NCBI GenBank assembly: GCA_026545765.1 | Contig: CM048839.1 | Coordinates: 88,426,414 to 88,490,413, forward strand | Length of the DNA: 64,000 nucleotides | Source of the DNA: Plantago major | Taxonomy: Eukaryota; Streptophyta; Magnoliopsida; Lamiales; Plantaginaceae | Direction of reading: 5' to 3' | Shown: piece after piece, positions 1-11,610 of the stretch | Layout: each line of letters begins with the position of its first letter | How positions within the stretch are numbered: position 1 is the stretch's first letter | Position numbers and translations under genes: made by a program | The notes under the pieces: model-generated | Seen by the model: the letters and a program-made list of their open reading frames with translations, nothing else | The model's database searches: none | What the model was told of the DNA's origin: nothing

Positions 1-307
1 AACCGACAAACTCAACAAACTAGGAGTGTACTTGGGATTTGGGGAATTTTGTCATTTAAATAAATTGTCATCTTTTGTATTTTCGGAAAACTCATGTCCT
101 TTCTGTTAGTTACAGTTTATTTTGCATGACAAGGATGTTGAAAATTATCATGATTTATTAGCTGAATAATAAAATTTTGTTAAAGAAACTAAGACACAAA
201 AGGTTGTCTGTAACATCACATGATTTACAGAATGTTTCGGTTGGTCTTTCGCTTGACGTTCCGACTGGAATTTTTTTTTAAAAAAACATTAAATTCGGGG
301 CGTTACA
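1..307 (+). repeat. 5' LTR of the gypsy element (3'-terminal 307 bp only)
   Basis: This stretch aligns base for base, with under ten differences, to 6699-7005 and ends in the same ..GGGGCGTTACA. The tRNA-Met primer site begins two bases later. Confidence 0.95.
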
Positions 308-309
308 AG

Positions 310-321
310 TGGTATCAGAGC
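310..321 (+). other. Primer binding site, initiator tRNA-Met type
   Basis: TGGTATCAGAGC is the standard plant retrotransposon primer site pairing with the 3' end of initiator tRNA-Met. It lies directly after the 5' LTR. Confidence 0.9.
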
Positions 322-831
322 CTAAGTTTTATACTTGGGCTAAACCAAGATAGGGTCTTCGGACTTTTGGGGAAAATGAGTGAGAAGTTTGTTGAGTTGC
401 CGGTTGATCATTCCTTGCTCACTTCCGAAGTACTATTTCTTACCCTCATGCTTAATTATAATTGTTTTTCTTCCGTTTGAGATTCTTTATTTTTCTTTAA
501 TCCTTTCTGATTTTATTTTTATGGTGCATGGTTTCATTAAAGTCAAAACACTTAGATTTATGCTTTTAGTATTTTTTTCCCTTGCTTGTCTCTCTTATTC
601 TAAACTTCAATTGTATTATGTAAAATGTTGAGCTTGTTTTTAGTCTTTGTCTAATTGTGGCCTGGTGTATAATTATGTGATGTTACAACTTAGATTAATA
701 TTGTCACTTAGTTTAGTGAAATGTTTATTTTTTTTACTTTGCATTAGAATCATGAGTTCGATTAATTTTCAAGTTTAGGCACTTTATTGTTTAATTTACT
801 TATGCTTCACTTTAATGTTGTTTCATTTTAG

Positions 832-1416
832 ATGGCTGGAGAGAAACGGATTATAATCTTTCGTACCAGTAATCCACCTACTTGCTTTAATCCCTTCAAC
901 TTTAATGAGGAAAAAGGAGACTATCCTAATGTTGTAGTACACAAATTAATCGCTGAGAGAGATAGTTATTGGGCTCATAACATAAAACAATCTGAGTTCC
1001 TTGGAAACCAACATTTTAAGATTAAGGAATTGGAAGCTAAACTCGTTGAAAAGGAGGCAGTCATTGTACAAAAGGATGCAACCATTTCTAAAAAATATGC
1101 TTTCATTGTTGGAAACAATTTACTTTTAGCCCAAAAGGAAGCGATCATAGCCAACAAGGATGCACAAATTGCTGAACAGGTGGAGCTTATTGCTATTTAT
1201 GAAAGTGGTGCTCTTTTGGAGCCAAATGAAGTTGGTGTCCCGGTCCAGGCTGCACCAAATCCCATAGAAGAAGAGGAAGATCCCGAGAAAGATCCAGAGA
1301 TTCAAGGTGATGATGAGGATATGAAGGATGGAGAACTTGATTCTTATGACCCAATGTTGAACCCTGGAGATACTATCTATGTGGGAAGTTCTGATGATGA
1401 TGAAAATTTCTCTTAG
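832..1416 (+). CDS. Additional sense ORF between 5' LTR and gag of the gypsy element
   Basis: An open frame of 194 codons on the element's sense strand, upstream of gag. The N-terminal half is mixed. Residues about 65-125 are rich in K, E, A and I with heptad-like spacing, including repeated short K-E/D-A units, which suggests a coiled coil. The C-terminal 60 residues are strongly acidic. It does not look like gag, protease or pol. Extra sense ORFs in this position are known from some plant chromoviruses; their role is not established. The sequence before its ATG is pyrimidine-rich and ends in TAG, as is the sequence just before the gag ATG, so expression from spliced RNA is conceivable but unproven. 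Confidence 0.6.
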   Translation: MAGEKRIIIFRTSNPPTCFNPFNFNEEKGDYPNVVVHKLIAERDSYWAHNIKQSEFLGNQHFKIKELEAKLVEKEAVIVQKDATISKKYAFIVGNNLLLAQKEAIIANKDAQIAEQVELIAIYESGALLEPNEVGVPVQAAPNPIEEEEDPEKDPEIQGDDEDMKDGELDSYDPMLNPGDTIYVGSSDDDENFS

Positions 1417-4400
1417 TTCCCTCGCTTTAGATTGAAAACCCCGTGGGCTTATTTATCCTCTTCCGTTGGCATTATCTTCAACTAGTTAGCTTTATTTGGT
1501 TATTTATGCGTCAAACTTGTGTCTTTTAAATAAGTTAAGATCCTGGTTCATGGTAGTCTCATATGCATGTACTTGGTTTATGGTTATTAAGTTGGTTTGT
1601 AATTGTTGGTCTCTGTATGAAAGTTAGGCAGCAACTTTGGTCGTGTTGTTTGATGTTTCAAGGTCTTTTCAGACGTTGTTCCAACAACGTTTGTTTTCTC
1701 TGTTTTGAATATTTTGGAATTGTTTATTTTTATGTTTCAGCACCTTCAAATTCTCTTTGCGTTTCTTGTTGGACTTTAGAATTAAGTGGTCCTTCTCGAG
1801 TAAATTAGATTAATTCTTACTCCTTACCCCCTTTCTAGAATGCCTCCAAGAAGAGCTAACAACTCCAACAACAACAATGAAGCAGATACAGTTCAACAAA
1901 TGTTGGCAGCCATGATAAATTTGGTTCAGACTTTGTCTAATAATCAACAACAAGCAAATCTACCACCACCACCCATCCATCACTTGGATCGATCGATTCC
2001 TTCGTTTTCGACCTCAGAAGTTTCTTGGTGAACCAGATGCTAGAAAGGCTGAGTTGTGGTTTGAGTCCATACAGAATATGTATAGTGTGCTTCAATATAG
2101 TGATGCTCAAAGAGTCCACTTGGCTCAATTCCTTTTTTGAAGGAGCTGCCCGCCATTGGTGGACTTCAGTTGAGTTAAGATGGAATGGATTGAACACACC
2201 TAAAACATGGGCTAACTTTGAGAAAGAATTCATGGACAAATATGTACCCAGGATTGTTCGAGATGGTAGAAGGGATGAATTTAACAATCTGGAGCAAGGT
2301 TCCATTACAGTTGCACAATATGATGCTGAGTTTACAAGGCTTTTACGCCATGTACCATTTTATGCCAATGACGAACGTGAGAAGGTCCGCTTGTTTAAAA
2401 AGGCTTGGGATGATATAAAATCTGACTTGTTTGGTATCGAGATGAGGACTTATGTCTTGCGAAAGGAGCGAGCCATGGAGGTTGAAAAGGGTTATTATGA
2501 AATGCGCATGAAGCAAGAATAGAACAAGAGGTCTCATCTCGGTTCTAGTTCAAATCAAGGACGAAATGTGCAAACTCGTTATCAACAACCCATGCAAACC
2601 AGTCCTAGTGCAAAGCCCCCTTCCAATGCACCCCGAGCTGGGGTCAATCAATTGTGTGGATTTTGTGGTAACAAACACAATGAAAACCAGTGCTGGAAGA
2701 AGAATGGACTTTGCTTGGTTTGTGGCAGTAACCAGCACCGGATAAGTGACTGCCCCTCCAAGAGGACTCAGCAAGGTGCACTAGCATCTAATACCAACCG
2801 GGCATCTGGACCAAGGGCTCCAAATCAGAACCAAAACCCAAGAATTGGGACAGGAGCTGGAAATAGTGGAGCTGGCCAGAGTGCAGCAAGAACTCCCGCA
2901 AGGGTATTTGCTATGGATGCCCATGAGGTCGATGAGTCTGCAAATGTGGTGGAAGGTACAATTCTTGTTTCTAAAACCACTTGTAAGGCTTTATTTGATC
3001 CTGGTGCAACACACTCGTTTATTGCTAGCTCGTTTGCTGAATCCCTTAAGTTTAGTCTTGATAACTTTACCTTGCGGTAGAAGTTAGTACACCTATGGGA
3101 AGTAGTGCTTTATCGACTAAATATGTTAAGGAGTGTGAGGTTTCCATATTGGATAGGATCTTTCCTGCGAACTTGATTCTTTTACCGATATCGGGATACG
3201 AAGTCATCTTGGGTATGGATTGGTTGTCTAGACACAATGCTCGTGTAGATTGTCGCTATAAGACTGTAATGTTGGGGAGAACCAGGGAGTGAACAAGTTT
3301 TGTGGAAAGCTGATCGGAGGTCGAACGAGAAAACGATTTTGTCATCTACTGAGGCTAGAAAAATGTATTTAAATGGAAGCGTTTGTTTCTTAGCTTACCT
3401 GATTAATAAGCATAAGGCTCAGGAGAAGCTTTGCGAAGTTAGGGTTGTTAGAGAATTCAAAGCCGTCTTTCCGGAGAAGTTGAATTCCCTTCCTCCCGAT
3501 CGCGAAGTAGAATTTTCCATTGAGTTGGCTCCTGGAACTGCACCCATTTCTAAAGCACCATATAGAATGGCCCCTGCAGAACTTAAGGAGCTTAAAACTC
3601 AACTCCAAGAGTTGATTGACCATGGTTTTATTAGACCTAGTTCGTCACCTTGGGGTTAACCTGTACTATTCGTAAAGAAGAAAGATGGAACTTTGCGAAT
3701 GTGCATCGACTATTGAGGATTAAATCAGGTTACAATTAAGAATAAATACCCATTACCAAGGATTGATGAGTTGTTTGACCAGCTGCAAGGCTCAACGGTA
3801 TTTTCCAAGTTGGATCTTCATCAAGGGTATTATCAGTTGAGGGTCAAGGAAGAAGATATACCCAAGACTGCTCTAAATTCTAGATATGGACATTATGAGT
3901 TTGTAGTAATGCCATTTGGTCTCACAAATGCACCGGCTGCATTTCTGGACTTAATGCAATGAGTTTTTAGACAATACTTGGACCAATTTGTCGTTGTCTT
4001 TATTGATGACATCTTGGTTTATTCAAGATCTGAGGAGGAGCATGAGCAGCGCCTCAGGATTGTGCTTACAACCCTACGCGACAATCATTTGTTTGCGAAA
4101 TTCAGCAAGTGTGAATTTTGGTTGTCTCAAGTTGCATTTTTAGGTCATATCATCTCAAGTGAAGGTCTGGTTGTGGACCCTTCCAAAATCGAGCTGTAGT
4201 GTCTTGGAAGAGGCCTGAAACATCAACAGAGGTGAGAAGCTTTTTGGGTTTAGCTGGTTACTACAGGAGGTTTGTCCTGAAATTTTCTGTAGTAGCAGGC
4301 CCCTTGTCTAGTTTAACTCAAGAAGTTCGACTTCATGGCATTCTAACTTGTATTGTCTCGGATAGAGATCCTAAGTTTGTTTCGAGACTATGGAGGCAGG

Positions 4401-5690
4401 TTCATGAGGGTTTGGGTACAAAACTAAATTTTAGCACCGCGGCCCATCCCAAAACGGATGGACAATCTGAGAGGACCATACAAACCTTGGAGGATTTGTT
4501 GAGGATGTGTGTTCTGGACCAGGGAGGAAGTCGGGGTCAGACACCTTCCATTAGTTGAATTTGCATGCCTATAATAATAGTTATCAAGCATCAATCCAGA
4601 TGGCCCCTTTTGAAGCTTTGTATGGGAGGAGGTGCAAGTCACCTTTACACTGGGAGTTGGATGACCAAATACATCCAACATGAGGGAGTGGTGTGTCACT
4701 CAATGAGATGTTGCAAGAAACATTGGACAAAGTGCGGTTGATTAAAGACAGATTGAAGACGTCACAAAGTAGACAAAAGAGCTACGCGGATAATCGAAGG
4801 AGGGATCTGGAGTTCGAAGTCGGTGATTATGTCTTCCTGATATTGTCACCAAGGAAAGGGGTGGTGAGAGTAGGGAAGAGGGGAAAGTTGAACCCTCGAT
4901 ATCTTGGACCATACGAGATTGTGGATAGAGTTGGTGTCTTGGCGTACCGTCTACACTTGCCACCAACTATCACGAATATTCACAACGTATTCCATGTATC
5001 ACAACTAAAGAAGTACCATCCTGATCCCTCGCATATCATTTCACTAGATGATATATCGATTGAAGGGGACTTGTCCTATGTAGAAAAGCCAATCAAAATT
5101 TTAGATCAAAAAATCCATCAACTCCGCAACAAGAAGATAAGACAAGTTAAAGTTCTTTGGAGGAATCACAAGTATGAGGAGGCCACATGGGAACTAGAAG
5201 AGGACATGCGGGAACAATATCCTGAGTTGTTCACGTTTCAAGGTTTGAATTTGGGGACCAAATTCTCTTAAGGAGGGGAGAGTGTGACACCCCGTTTTTT
5301 TTTTCTCTTGCGTAATTTAAATATAACTTAGGCATGTCTAAATTTGAGTTTAATTAGTACCTATGCATGTCCAATTTCTTGGTTTAATTGTTAAAAATGC
5401 ATGTTTAATTGTGAATACAATTTATTTGCTTTAGATGTTGCATTTTTTGTTTGTGTCACATTTTAATTATGTACATTTGACCCTAAAATTGTACCAAACG
5501 TTTTTTACTCTTCAAAATCTGATTAATTATCATTAGTTAGTGGGTTTTAATGTTGGCGAAAAACTTGAATGGTCTCTCTTAATTTTGGGTCAATTATTAT
5601 TGGTTTTATCATGGTTTTTAAGTGATTTTAAGGCATTTAAATTGCCAATTACTCTTGGCTCTTCACCCTTTCATATTCCCTCATTCCCAC

Positions 5691-5700
5691 CTATAAATAG
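5691..5700 (+). promoter_or_regulatory. Probable TATA box of the gypsy LTR promoter
   Basis: CTATAAATAG lies in the U3/R part of the 3' LTR, after a C-rich stretch, in the sense orientation of the element. Confidence 0.6.
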
Positions 5701-6015
5701 CCTCATATGCAGCCCTCATTTGCCCCAGCAACATTCTGAAAATTTTGCTAAAAAATAAATCTTTAAGTACTATTTTTTCTTAAAAGTTTATAGCAAGTTC
5801 ATCTTGCAAGTACTTTCGAAGTTCTTGCTCTTGCTAACACTTGAAAAGGTGAGCGTTCTACAAAATTATTTATATGTATACTATCAAAACCTGGAAGGTA
5901 GTTTATCTAATGTCTTATTCATATATATGTAATGCATGGTTTTTCAAAAACACATACTCTATTGCATAAAACGAATGGTAAAAGATTTTTGCATGCTTCC
6001 GCTGTTTCAAAAGTG

Positions 6016-6059
<44 letters not shown>

Positions 6060-6189
6060 TTTGTATTGTTTTGTTTGTTGACGGTTCAAGAAAGATGCGC
6101 ATTTGGTTAAGGTTCATTAGCTTGTAGTTTGGTTAGTTGTGTCTAACGAACTACTTGTTGATTTCCTTTGCCCATTCCCTTTAAATCGA

Positions 6190-6249
<60 letters not shown>

Positions 6250-6384
6250 TTTGTATTGTTTTGTTTGTTGACGGTTCAAGAAAGATGCGCATTTGGTTAA
6301 GGTTCATTAGCTTGTAGTTTGGTTAGTTGTGTCTAACGAACTACTTGTTGATTTCCTTTGCCCATTCCCTTTAAATCGAGTGAT
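6016..6384 (+). repeat. 190-bp tandem duplication with (TA)n runs inside the 3' LTR
   Basis: Two near-identical units with period 190. Each has a long (AT)n run (6018-6056 and about 6193-6246) followed by the same 138-bp unique sequence beginning gaatttgtattg (6057 and 6247) and ending aaatcgagtgat (6194 and 6384). Slippage at the AT run is a likely origin. Confidence 0.9.
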
Positions 6385-7005
6385 AGAAGCCTTCACTGAT
6401 TTCTTGGGTCGTAGGATTCCACCCTTGATCATGACAAGGTACTGAATGGTTAGGTTGACGAACTTAACAGGGAGCTATAAGGCCTGTTTAATGTGGGGTT
6501 ATAAGGAGCGGCATGAAATAAAGTTTCCCGAAAGTATATGATATTGATCTTATTTTGGATTGCATGTTCTTGAGTTTTATTATTGATATTTAATGGAATT
6601 TCAAAACAAAAAAAAAAAAACTTTGAACACTCATTGAGGTTTTTCTCACGCTTGTTTTGTTTCCTTCCTTGTAGGTGAGATTGTGGCAGAGGATGAGCAA
6701 CCGACAAACTCAACAAACTAGGAGTGTACTTGGGATTTGGGGAATTTTGTCATTTAAATAAATTGTCATCTTTTGTATTTTCGAAAAACTCATGTCTTTC
6801 TGTTAGTTACAGTTTATTTTGCATGACAAGGATGTTGAAAATTATCATGATTTATTAGCTGAATAATAAAATTTTGTTACAGAAACTAAGACACGAAAGG
6901 TTGTCTGTAACATCACATGTTTTACAGAATGTTTCGGTTGGTCTTTCGCTTGATGTTCCAACTAGAATTTATTTTTTTAAAAAACATTAAATTCGGGGCG
7001 TTACA

Positions 7006-7073
7006 TGAGTAATGTTCTCACCTATTCGTGTAATGTTCTTATCTATTTGAGTAATGTTCTCGCCTATTCGAGA
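7006..7073 (+). repeat. Three imperfect ~22-bp tandem units
   Basis: The unit gtaatgttctc(a/g)cctattcg is repeated about three times directly after the gypsy LTR. The rest of 7074-7630 holds no recognisable gene. It is AT-rich upstream sequence of the xylanase gene. Confidence 0.6.
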
Positions 7074-7632
7074 ATAACAGTTCATTTCTGATCTTGCGTG
7101 AAATGGATCTACTCAATAACCCGCGAAATCATATAACCCGACCCAGCAACCCGTGAAATTGATTGGAAGTGTGGTAAATTGCAAATCGGTCCGTCTTTTT
7201 TTGTCTCTCTAATAAGTTGGTCTTTCCTAAGACTTTGTGTCCATCCTAATGCACAATATGTAGATAATTAGATGTCCAATCCATAATGCAGATCTAAAAG
7301 GAATTTCCATTAGATACACAATGTGGATTAGTCATGAATATGGATTGAATTAAATTGTACTTCACATAAATAGATAAGACATGGATCTAAATTTTGACAC
7401 CCCAAGTTCTAGAATCGGTGGATTCATGTTAATTTGAAAATTGTGAGATTTAAAGTGTATTGTTGGAAATTGGATAATGACATGAACACTAGGAATATAT
7501 TAATTGACTATAATTCTATTAACGAATTTTGGATGTTATGGATGGAGAGATTGACTATTTTTTTCTAAATATGGACAGAATTACTTAGATTCCTTAAATT
7601 CATGTGCACCGAGGAATATATTCACCATGTCA

Positions 7633-7640
7633 TTATAAAT
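7633..7640 (+). promoter_or_regulatory. Probable TATA box of the xylanase gene
   Basis: A TATAAATA motif lies about 70 bp before the ATG at 7707, a plausible distance for a short 5' UTR. Confidence 0.45.
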
Positions 7641-7706
7641 ATACGAGCAAGTTGCTTGCAAATCTTATATACACACCCATAGAGGAATATCATTAAGTTC
7701 TTACAT

Positions 7707-10700
7707 ATGGCAAAGCAATTAAAACCTTGCTTGTTCATCACACTCCTCATATATCTTCTATTTGGTATGTTTGCAATTAAGTACTCATTGTTATTTTACA
7801 CAACATGTTTTATTTGTTGAATTTTTATTGTACATTTCAAAGAGCGTACCAAACAAAACTCTGCACTTGTCTATGGAAGAAAAGCCTCCCATTTCTCTCG
7901 GAGATAGTGGGAAGTTTCTGGTCATGTATATTTTTAAAGGCAGATAATGATTTTTGTAAAGGTGTAATGAACCAAATTTTTCATCAAATATAGAAGAGCG
8001 GCATTAACTTTTACATTAAGTTTGACCCATCAAATCCTCGTATATATTTTTTAAATAGTAATTTATGTTTATTTATTAATTGTAATTAGTAATTTTTAAA
8101 CACTAATCAAAACATAATTAACCTTATTATTTTAGAAGCAAGTTTATATACTTGTTGCCTTTTCAATAAAAAATATTATAAATTTACATCTTTTAAATAA
8201 CATCTCTTAATGTTCAGATTATTAGGTCATAATTTATTCTTATATTCGAATTTAAATCTAAAAAAAAGGTTAGTTTATATGACCAACCTAATTCATAAAT
8301 TACAAGGGGTTAAAATGCCTAAATCTTTGATCATGCGTAAACTTTTATTTTTCTATTGTCTAGGCTAATATTTAAAACATTTTTTTTCTTTTCCACATGG
8401 AGACATCATAATTTTTGTGTATTCTTGAGCTACGCTATATAAAATATTTAATCATGTTTCTGACCAGTATTTATTTTGGACATAGCTTCACAAGTAGAAG
8501 GAGTACCTTATGACTACAACTTTACACCTGAGGCAAGTTTCTCACGACTTTTACATATTTGCAAATTTTTTTACTAGAAGAGTTTTTTTTTTTTTAGAAA
8601 TATGTAGAGATAATATGTTGTACATTTGCAGTGCTTGGCTAAGCCTCTTGGGGCTCAATATAAAGGCGGAATAGTTGTAAATCCCGAAATGGAAGATGGA
8701 TTAAATGGTTGGACATCTTTTGGAGATGCAAAGATAAATAATTTGCAATCAAAAGATGGTAACAAATTCATTGTAGCTTCAAATAGAGCCAAATCTTTTG
8801 ATAGTTTATCTCAAGAATTCCACTTGGAAAAGGATAAACTCTACACGTTCTCAGGTATACGATTGGTTTACTAAAGTTTATGTCTCAAGATATGGTGAAT
8901 TAACATTCAATTGATCTTTTTGTAACGTTTTGCACATTTGTAGCTTGGTTACAAGTAAGCCAAGGAAATATCGATATAGCAGTTGTCTTCAAAACGCAAA
9001 CTGGCTATGAAACTGTTGGATGGGCTATAGCACAAAAGGGTTGTTGGTCAATGGTTAAAGGTGGCTTGGTTGCGACTGCTTCTGGACCAGCAAAACTCTA
9101 CTTTGAGGTTTTTCATCTTTAGATATATGTTTTTATTCTTTTAACTTTACAAATAATTTCTTATTTTGATTTTCATTGCCTCTAATTAATATTGCAGAGC
9201 AACAATACTAATGTTGATGTATGGGCTGATAGTATCTCATTACAACCATTCACACAAGAAGACTGGAAATCGCATCAAGATCAAAGTGTTGAAAAGGTAA
9301 TATGTACATCCATACACTTTTATGTATATCTAAATTAATATTTGATCTCCTTTTTTTTATAAGTGAATGATCCACACAAGATGTATTTATTTGTAGTTTC
9401 GAAAGAGAAGGGTGAAACTCCAAGCCATTGATAAACAAGGTCGGCCTCTAGTAAACATGCCCGTTTCATTGGCGCAATCCAGTTCATATTACAATTTAGG
9501 TTGTGCTATAAATAAAAACATACTTCAGAACCGCGCTTACCAAAATTGGTTCACATCAAGATTCAATTTAACCGTCTTTGATAACGAAATGAAATGGTAA
9601 TCTCTAATGCCTACTTCTTATCTTTAGATTTTTTGCAACAGTTTTCGATGCCTTTTCTATATACATACATATTTTTTTCTGGCTAAAGATATGTTAAAAC
9701 AAAATATAATTGAATTTAACATGATAACCTCTGGTAAATCGTATTTTTTTGTCTCATACCATCTTAGTTTTTGGTAATGAATGTCTATTCAAGAAAGTAA
9801 TAAAATTTTATAATAAAAAATAATCTCTAGTTCTATACCCCAATGGTATTATTAAATTTATTAAGGTTTTACTATAAATCAGGTACTCAACAGAGAACGT
9901 CCGGGGGCAGGAGAACTACTCAGATGCAGACGAGCTGATGAAGTTCACCAAGGCACATGGTATGACGGTTCGGGGGCACAACATATTTTGGGATGACCCG
10001 AATTATCAACTCTCATGGGTCAAAGGACTTGCCACAAATGACTTGTGGGCCGCTACAAAAAAGAGATTAAATTCAGTGACAAAAGAGATACGCAGGACAA
10101 CTTATGCATTGGGACGTTGTAAATGAGAACTTAAATTTCAACTTCTTTGAGAGCAAGCTCGGTAACAATGCCTCGACCATCTTCTACTCAGATGCATACC
10201 GAAATGATAACAAAGCGATACCATTTCTCAACGAGTACAACACCATTGAAGAGAGTTCACAGGGTGCTTCATCTCCAGTCAAGTACTTACAAAAGATAGC
10301 CCAAATGAGACAACAAGGGTATAAAGGTCCTCTCGGTATTGGGCTTGAGGGTCATTTCAGAGTTTCTAACTTGCCTTACATAAGATCTTCTATTGACATG
10401 CTGGCTTCGTACAAATTGCCAATTTGGGTAACAGAACTGGATGTCAAAGCTGGGCCTAATCAGGTGACGTACTTAAGCCAAATCTTGTCGGAACTTCATG
10501 CTCATCAGGCCGTGCAAGGAATCGTGATTTGGGCAGGGTGGAACCCACAAGGATGTTACGCTATGTGTCTCACGGATAATAATTTTAGAAATTTAGTAAC
10601 AGGTGATGTTGTTGACAAATTTAGGAGTCAGTTGAGGGAAGGAGCCCAAGGTGTTACGGATGCTAATGGATTTTTTGAAACTTCATTGTATCATGGTGAG

Positions 10701-10808
10701 TATGATGGCACGATCGGTCAGTCTCATGGTGTCAAATCCTCTAATCTGCACAAGTTCTCTATAACGGACCAAACACGTGGGATCTTTTATTTTAATGTTA
10801 CGATATGA
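7707..10808 (+). pseudogene. GH10 endo-1,4-beta-xylanase with CBM22 module, frameshifted in the last exon
   Basis: Secreted cell-wall hydrolase that cuts beta-1,4-xylan. Seven exons: 7707-7764, 8486-8532, 8632-8854, 8944-9107, 9198-9296, 9397-9596, 9883-10808. The first exon encodes a signal peptide (MAKQLKPCLFITLLIYLLFG). Residues about 45-185 form a CBM22 carbohydrate-binding module (GGIVVNPEMEDG...). The GH10 domain follows, with FDNEMKW, RGHNIFWDDP, the acid/base region WDVVNEN (Glu at 10125-10127), LNEYNTIE and the nucleophile region VTELDV (Glu at 10434-10436). One surplus base near 10081-10090 shifts the frame, so conceptual translation stops at 10126 after about 344 residues and lacks both catalytic glutamates. 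The downstream frame is otherwise open to 10808. All other introns are GT-AG, but intron 2 starts with GC. Without the shift the length (about 571) would be normal for the family. The alternatives are a sequencing error or a young pseudogene. Confidence 0.9.
8533..8631 (+). other. Probable GC-AG intron in the xylanase gene
   Basis: Exon 2 ends ..CCTGAG and the next bases are GCAAGT, the typical donor of GC-AG introns. The acceptor is ..TTTGCAG before TGCTTGGC. Using this junction gives the family sequence YDYNFTPE-CLAKPLG in frame, and no GT nearby does. Confidence 0.85.
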
Positions 10809-11424
10809 GTTACATTGGTGTATCATGATAAGTAATGCAACATTATGAAGCTGTACGGCATATTTTTATATTTCATTTAAAACTTTGTACTTGTACAATA
10901 ATTAACGTTTTGAAAGTTGAATGTTTACAGTTCATGTTTGTTACTATCGCAGTCTTTTTTTCTTCAAGAAAAATATACATATTGAAACTTAGAAGATCTC
11001 AGGCGGCATACCCCATCTTTAAAACAAAACGCTCAGTCTCCACTTATTAGTCTTCATATATGTGCATCACAAGACATATATTTAATTTGTGTGGTATATG
11101 CTTGTCTTTTGTGGTCCAATCGATAGGGTTGACTTTGTTGTGGTAAAAAATTATAATATGATTTTTTTGTTGTATTCCAAAAATCATAACGATGCCATAA
11201 TCTAATTAAAAGATGAAGGCGTGTCTGGAGGTTTACGGGATCTTACAACAAATGTATGCTTGTAAGAGGAAGAAAACTTAGGGACCTACTTAGACATTTA
11301 GAACAACAAATCTAGAGCCCATTGGTTGTGATGGGTGATTAAGGACGTAAATTCCGTGGAGGGCAAGAAAGGAGCACATATATCTAACAATTGATTGCAA
11401 AAGATTTAAAAGACTAATACTCCC
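10809..11424. other. Intergenic, 3' flank of the xylanase gene
   Basis: AT-rich sequence holding the probable 3' UTR. No further gene was recognised. Confidence 0.5.
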
Positions 11425-11610
11425 AGTAATAAATTATAATCTTGAGTCAAAGGTACAAAATTAAGGAGTCCAACTCAAATTCTAAGTCTAGTAGTCTACA
11501 ATCAAATTGTTCGATTTTAGACAGTAATAAATTATAATCTTGAATCAAAGTTACACAATTAAGGAGTCCAACTCAAATTCCAAGTCTAGTAGTCTACAAT
11601 CAAATTGTTC
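11425..11610 (+). repeat. 98-bp tandem duplication
   Basis: Copy 1 is 11425-11522 and copy 2 is 11523-11610. Both run from agtaataaattataatctt to tctacaatcaaattgttc, with about six differences. The flanking 11611-12440 is AT-rich, resembles eroded LTR sequence, and has no coding sign. Confidence 0.85.

Larger units (their letters stand above)
1..7005 (+). mobile_element. Ty3/gypsy chromovirus LTR retrotransposon (Tekay/Del-like), 5' end outside window
   Basis: The window opens inside the 5' LTR: bases 1-307 match 6699-7005, the tail of the 3' LTR. A primer site complementary to initiator tRNA-Met (TGGTATCAGAGC, 310-321) follows the 5' LTR. A polypurine tract (5270-5282) precedes the 3' LTR. 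Domains run in gypsy order: an extra ORF (832-1416), gag (about 1840-2520), CCHC knuckle (about 2650-2770), protease (about 2920-3290), reverse transcriptase (about 3440-4200), part of the integrase (about 4330-4690) and a C-terminal chromodomain-like stretch (about 5010-5250). The chromodomain, the 1.7 kb LTR and the tRNA-Met primer fit the Tekay/Del clade. The element is a fossil with several breaks and a shorter pol region than the clade usually has. LTR ends differ by about 3 percent by eye, so insertion was fairly recent. The base run after the 3' LTR (tgagt, 7006-7010) would be the target duplication, but the partner is outside the window. Confidence 0.93.
5283..7005 (+). repeat. 3' LTR of the gypsy element (1723 bp)
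   Basis: It starts TGTGACACCCC after a polypurine tract and ends GGGGCGTTACA. It carries a TATA box (ctataaatag, 5691-5700) at the position expected for the LTR promoter. It contains an internal 190-bp tandem duplication with long AT runs (separate entry). Confidence 0.93.

Noticed and set aside
7762-7993. Short ORFs in xylanase intron 1
   Set aside because: Inside an intron defined by a signal-peptide exon and in-phase second exon.
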